DNA of 8,358 bases from an uncultured Phycisphaerales bacterium. GTDB taxonomy: Bacteria > Planctomycetota > Phycisphaerae > Phycisphaerales > SM1A02. Below are positions 6,425-8,358 of the stretch, in pieces. The notes under the pieces are model-generated. The model had not been told where the DNA came from and made no database searches. It saw only the letters and a list, made by a program, of their open reading frames with translations. Made by a program: the position numbers and the translations under genes. The stretch covers positions 1 through 8,358 of the forward strand of contig CAMPIL010000151.1 in the NCBI GenBank assembly GCA_946886375.1. The letters are read 5' to 3'. How positions within the stretch are numbered: the stretch's first letter is position 1; the number at the start of each line of letters is the position of its first letter.

Positions 6425-8358
6425 TCAGCGCGCCGGCCGCCATCGTTCCAGCAAGGCAAGAATGGCGGGAAGCACGATGATCGACCCCAGCAGACACGCC
6501 GTGCTGCCCATCGCCATGACCTGTCCAAGGCTGCGCAAGCCGCGATGGTGAGCAATCATCAGGCAGCCGAAGCCAATGATCGTAGTCAGCGCGGTGACCA
6601 CGACCGCCAGGCGAGTCGCCCCCAGGTCAAGCCGCCTTGGCCCGCCTTCGTGGTACCGGTGCAAGACGTGCACGCTGCCATCGACGCTCAATCCGATGAG
6701 AATCGGCACGCTGAAGAAGTTCGCGAGGTTAAACGAGATGTCCAGCGCCGCCATGATCTGCACGGTCCAGACCAGGCCCAGCAGCGTCGGCGCCAGCGCC
6801 AGCAGCACGTATTTGATTTTCCGGAAATCCAGCCACAGGATCAGCGCGATCGCCACGACCGAGAGCACCGCCATGCGAAGGAATGCGTCCTCCATTTCGC
6901 CCAGTGATTCAAAGTGAGCGATGGGTGCGCCGGTGACATTGGGGTCCACCTCGCGCATCTGCTGAATGAATTGACGCATGGATTCGTATTCCCATACGTT
7001 TTCCCTGGGGTGCAGCATGACCAGAAATCGGCCGCGCGGCGAGATGTAGCGCGCTCGCACCGACTCGGGCAGCGCATCACGAAGATCGAGTCGATCGCCT
7101 TCCAATATCAGCCGCAGCGATTGAGCGATCTGACCGATCGTGCGATCGATCCGCTCGCGCACCGCCCCCGCCGCTTCCGGCTGAGTCTCACCGGCTTCCA
7201 TTTCCTGAATAAGCGATTTGAGATCGGCGCTGATGCGAGCCAGCCGGCGAGACTCCCCCGGCGCCTCTCGAGCCGAGCCAAGCACGATCAAATCCAGCGG
7301 ACCGGTGATGCGCTTCAGGTCATCCACGGTCCATTCCTGCGCTGGCTCGCTGGGCGCGGTTGTTGGTCCATCGCCAGCGTGAAGTTGCTCACGCAGCAGA
7401 CGGCGGCGTTCGGTTTGCGGGGCAATGATGTCGAAGATGCTCTGAATCTTGCCAATCGCGGGTTTTTGACGGGCCTGCTCTATCACTTCTTCAACGCGCT
7501 GCAGATCGTCTGCGATCACCGCGCCGAACCACGATTCGCCCGAGGAATCTTCGAGGATTCGCCGCTCCCATTCCACCGATTCAAGACCGCGGGCCTGTAA
7601 TTCGAGGAGGTTGTATTCAAAGCGGGGTCGGCCGGGCACGAAGAACAACGCAGCGGTAATCGCCAAGACAATGATCAACAGCAGCCCGGGCCGGGCAAAC
7701 CAGCGCGAAGGCAGAAGCCACGACAGGGCATTCATGAGCGGGTTCTGGTGCACCGGCGGCTCCAGGCCGGTGCGACGACGATCCGAAAGCACCAGCAGCG
7801 CAGGCAGCACGACCGTCATTCCCACGACGCACAGCAGCAATCCTCCGCCGGCGATCAATCCCAGTTCACGCAAGCCCTGGAACGTCGTGAACAGCGCCAT
7901 GAAAAACACCGTGCTTGACGTCAGCGCACCGGTGATGTTGCCAGGGCCTGCCGTTTTGATCGCGGCGGTGAGCGATGTGCGCACGTCGCTGGTCGTGCGA
8001 AACTCACGATATCGCGACAGAATGTGAACGCCGTAGTCCAAGCCCACTCCCACCAGCACGAGCATGAACACGATGCTGAGCAGATTGAGTTGCCCAACTG
8101 TCAACGTCGCAAATCCGTAGGTCCACGCCGCCGCGCAGCCGAACGCCACGATCGCCAGAAACGGCCGCCACACCCCGCCGAATGAAACCATGAACAGCGC
8201 GGCGCACAAGACAAACGCGAGAATTGCCGCCTTGGTCATGTCGGCGTTGGACGTGGCCATTTCATCGGCCTGGAGCACGGGCTTGCCGGTCAGCCCGATG
8301 TTGACATCGGGAAACTCGCGCCGTGCCTGGTCCAGCACGGCACGAATCTGCTCCAGCG
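6425..8358 (-). CDS. MMPL/RND-family transporter (HpnN-like), 5' end beyond the window
   Basis: The frame is open to the right edge; 643 complete codons are visible and the stop is at 6425. No upstream stop occurs, so GTG 8338 is internal and the full protein is probably 850-950 residues. Family knowledge: proton-driven inner-membrane RND transporters that move lipids such as hopanoids or other hydrophobic cargo. Seen (numbered from GTG 8338): GLTGKPVLQADEM (15-27) ends the first periplasmic domain; spans at about 36-53, 58-80, 84-104, 140-155, 158-185 carry GVGLDYGVHILSRY (97-110). TM7 (218-235) leads to a second periplasmic domain (about 240-485) with a charged helical, possibly coiled-coil part at 360-415. 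The second membrane half (486-505, 508-530, 538-560, 574-595, 602-630) carries LIGLSVDGSVHVLHRYHEGG. Both halves keep the Asp-containing TM4/TM10-type motif expected for proton relay. Assignment to hopanoid export is only by resemblance; no hopanoid gene is in view. Confidence 0.8.
   Translation of the reverse strand, partial: LEQIRAVLDQARREFPDVNIGLTGKPVLQADEMATSNADMTKAAILAFVLCAALFMVSFGGVWRPFLAIVAFGCAAAWTYGFATLTVGQLNLLSIVFMLVLVGVGLDYGVHILSRYREFRTTSDVRTSLTAAIKTAGPGNITGALTSSTVFFMALFTTFQGLRELGLIAGGGLLLCVVGMTVVLPALLVLSDRRRTGLEPPVHQNPLMNALSWLLPSRWFARPGLLLIIVLAITAALFFVPGRPRFEYNLLELQARGLESVEWERRILEDSSGESWFGAVIADDLQRVEEVIEQARQKPAIGKIQSIFDIIAPQTERRRLLREQLHAGDGPTTAPSEPAQEWTVDDLKRITGPLDLIVLGSAREAPGESRRLARISADLKSLIQEMEAGETQPEAAGAVRERIDRTIGQIAQSLRLILEGDRLDLRDALPESVRARYISPRGRFLVMLHPRENVWEYESMRQFIQQMREVDPNVTGAPIAHFESLGEMEDAFLRMAVLSVVAIALILWLDFRKIKYVLLALAPTLLGLVWTVQIMAALDISFNLANFFSVPILIGLSVDGSVHVLHRYHEGGPRRLDLGATRLAVVVTALTTIIGFGCLMIAHHRGLRSLGQVMAMGSTACLLGSIIVLPAILALLERWRPAR

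Noticed and set aside
6914..7600. A 228-codon + strand frame antisense to the transporter
   Set aside because: It is a shadow of the MMPL periplasmic domain; composition is Arg/His/Gln-rich and no domain is visible.

Overview
The window is a GC-rich (by eye about 60%), densely coded stretch of a bacterial chromosome. It holds six protein genes and no RNA genes, insertion sequences or CRISPR array that I can see. The taxon is an inference: the style of the membrane glycosyltransferase and of the MMPL transporter reminds me of Planctomycetota (Phycisphaerae-like) genomes. That rests on remembered protein style, not on a marker gene.

Left edge, + strand: the 3' part (408 visible codons) of an E. 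coli Lpd-type dihydrolipoamide dehydrogenase. The His-Glu catalytic pair and the second FAD motif are intact, but the NAD-binding Rossmann motif is degenerate. Its stop at 1229 converges on the end of a minus-strand gene at 1340, leaving a 110-base junction.

Everything from 1340 to the right edge is on the minus strand. In transcription order it runs: an MMPL/RND-type transporter (HpnN-like, 5' end outside the window); a 110-base gap with operator-like repeats and a stem-loop; paaN, a stand-alone PaaN-type aldehyde dehydrogenase; a small class I SAM-dependent methyltransferase; paaY, a left-handed beta-helix thioesterase/gamma-carbonic-anhydrase relative; and a GT-C-type membrane glycosyltransferase with about a dozen membrane spans. 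Gaps inside the paaN to glycosyltransferase block are 52, 63 and 18 bases with no convincing terminator, so these four genes may form one operon. Either it reads through from the transporter or it starts in the 110-base gap.

Functionally, PaaN (oxidation of the ring-opened semialdehyde) and PaaY (thioesterase that removes stalled CoA esters) both belong to the aerobic CoA-dependent phenylacetate route. The ring-epoxidising complex, ligase, isomerase and oxepin-CoA hydrolase are not in view. The methyltransferase and glycosyltransferase look like cell-surface or secondary-metabolite modification genes and have no obvious step in that route. The most unusual points are this mixed gene order, the eroded NAD motif in the dehydrogenase, and the repeat cluster ahead of paaN. 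I did not find convincing evidence of a wholly new system.
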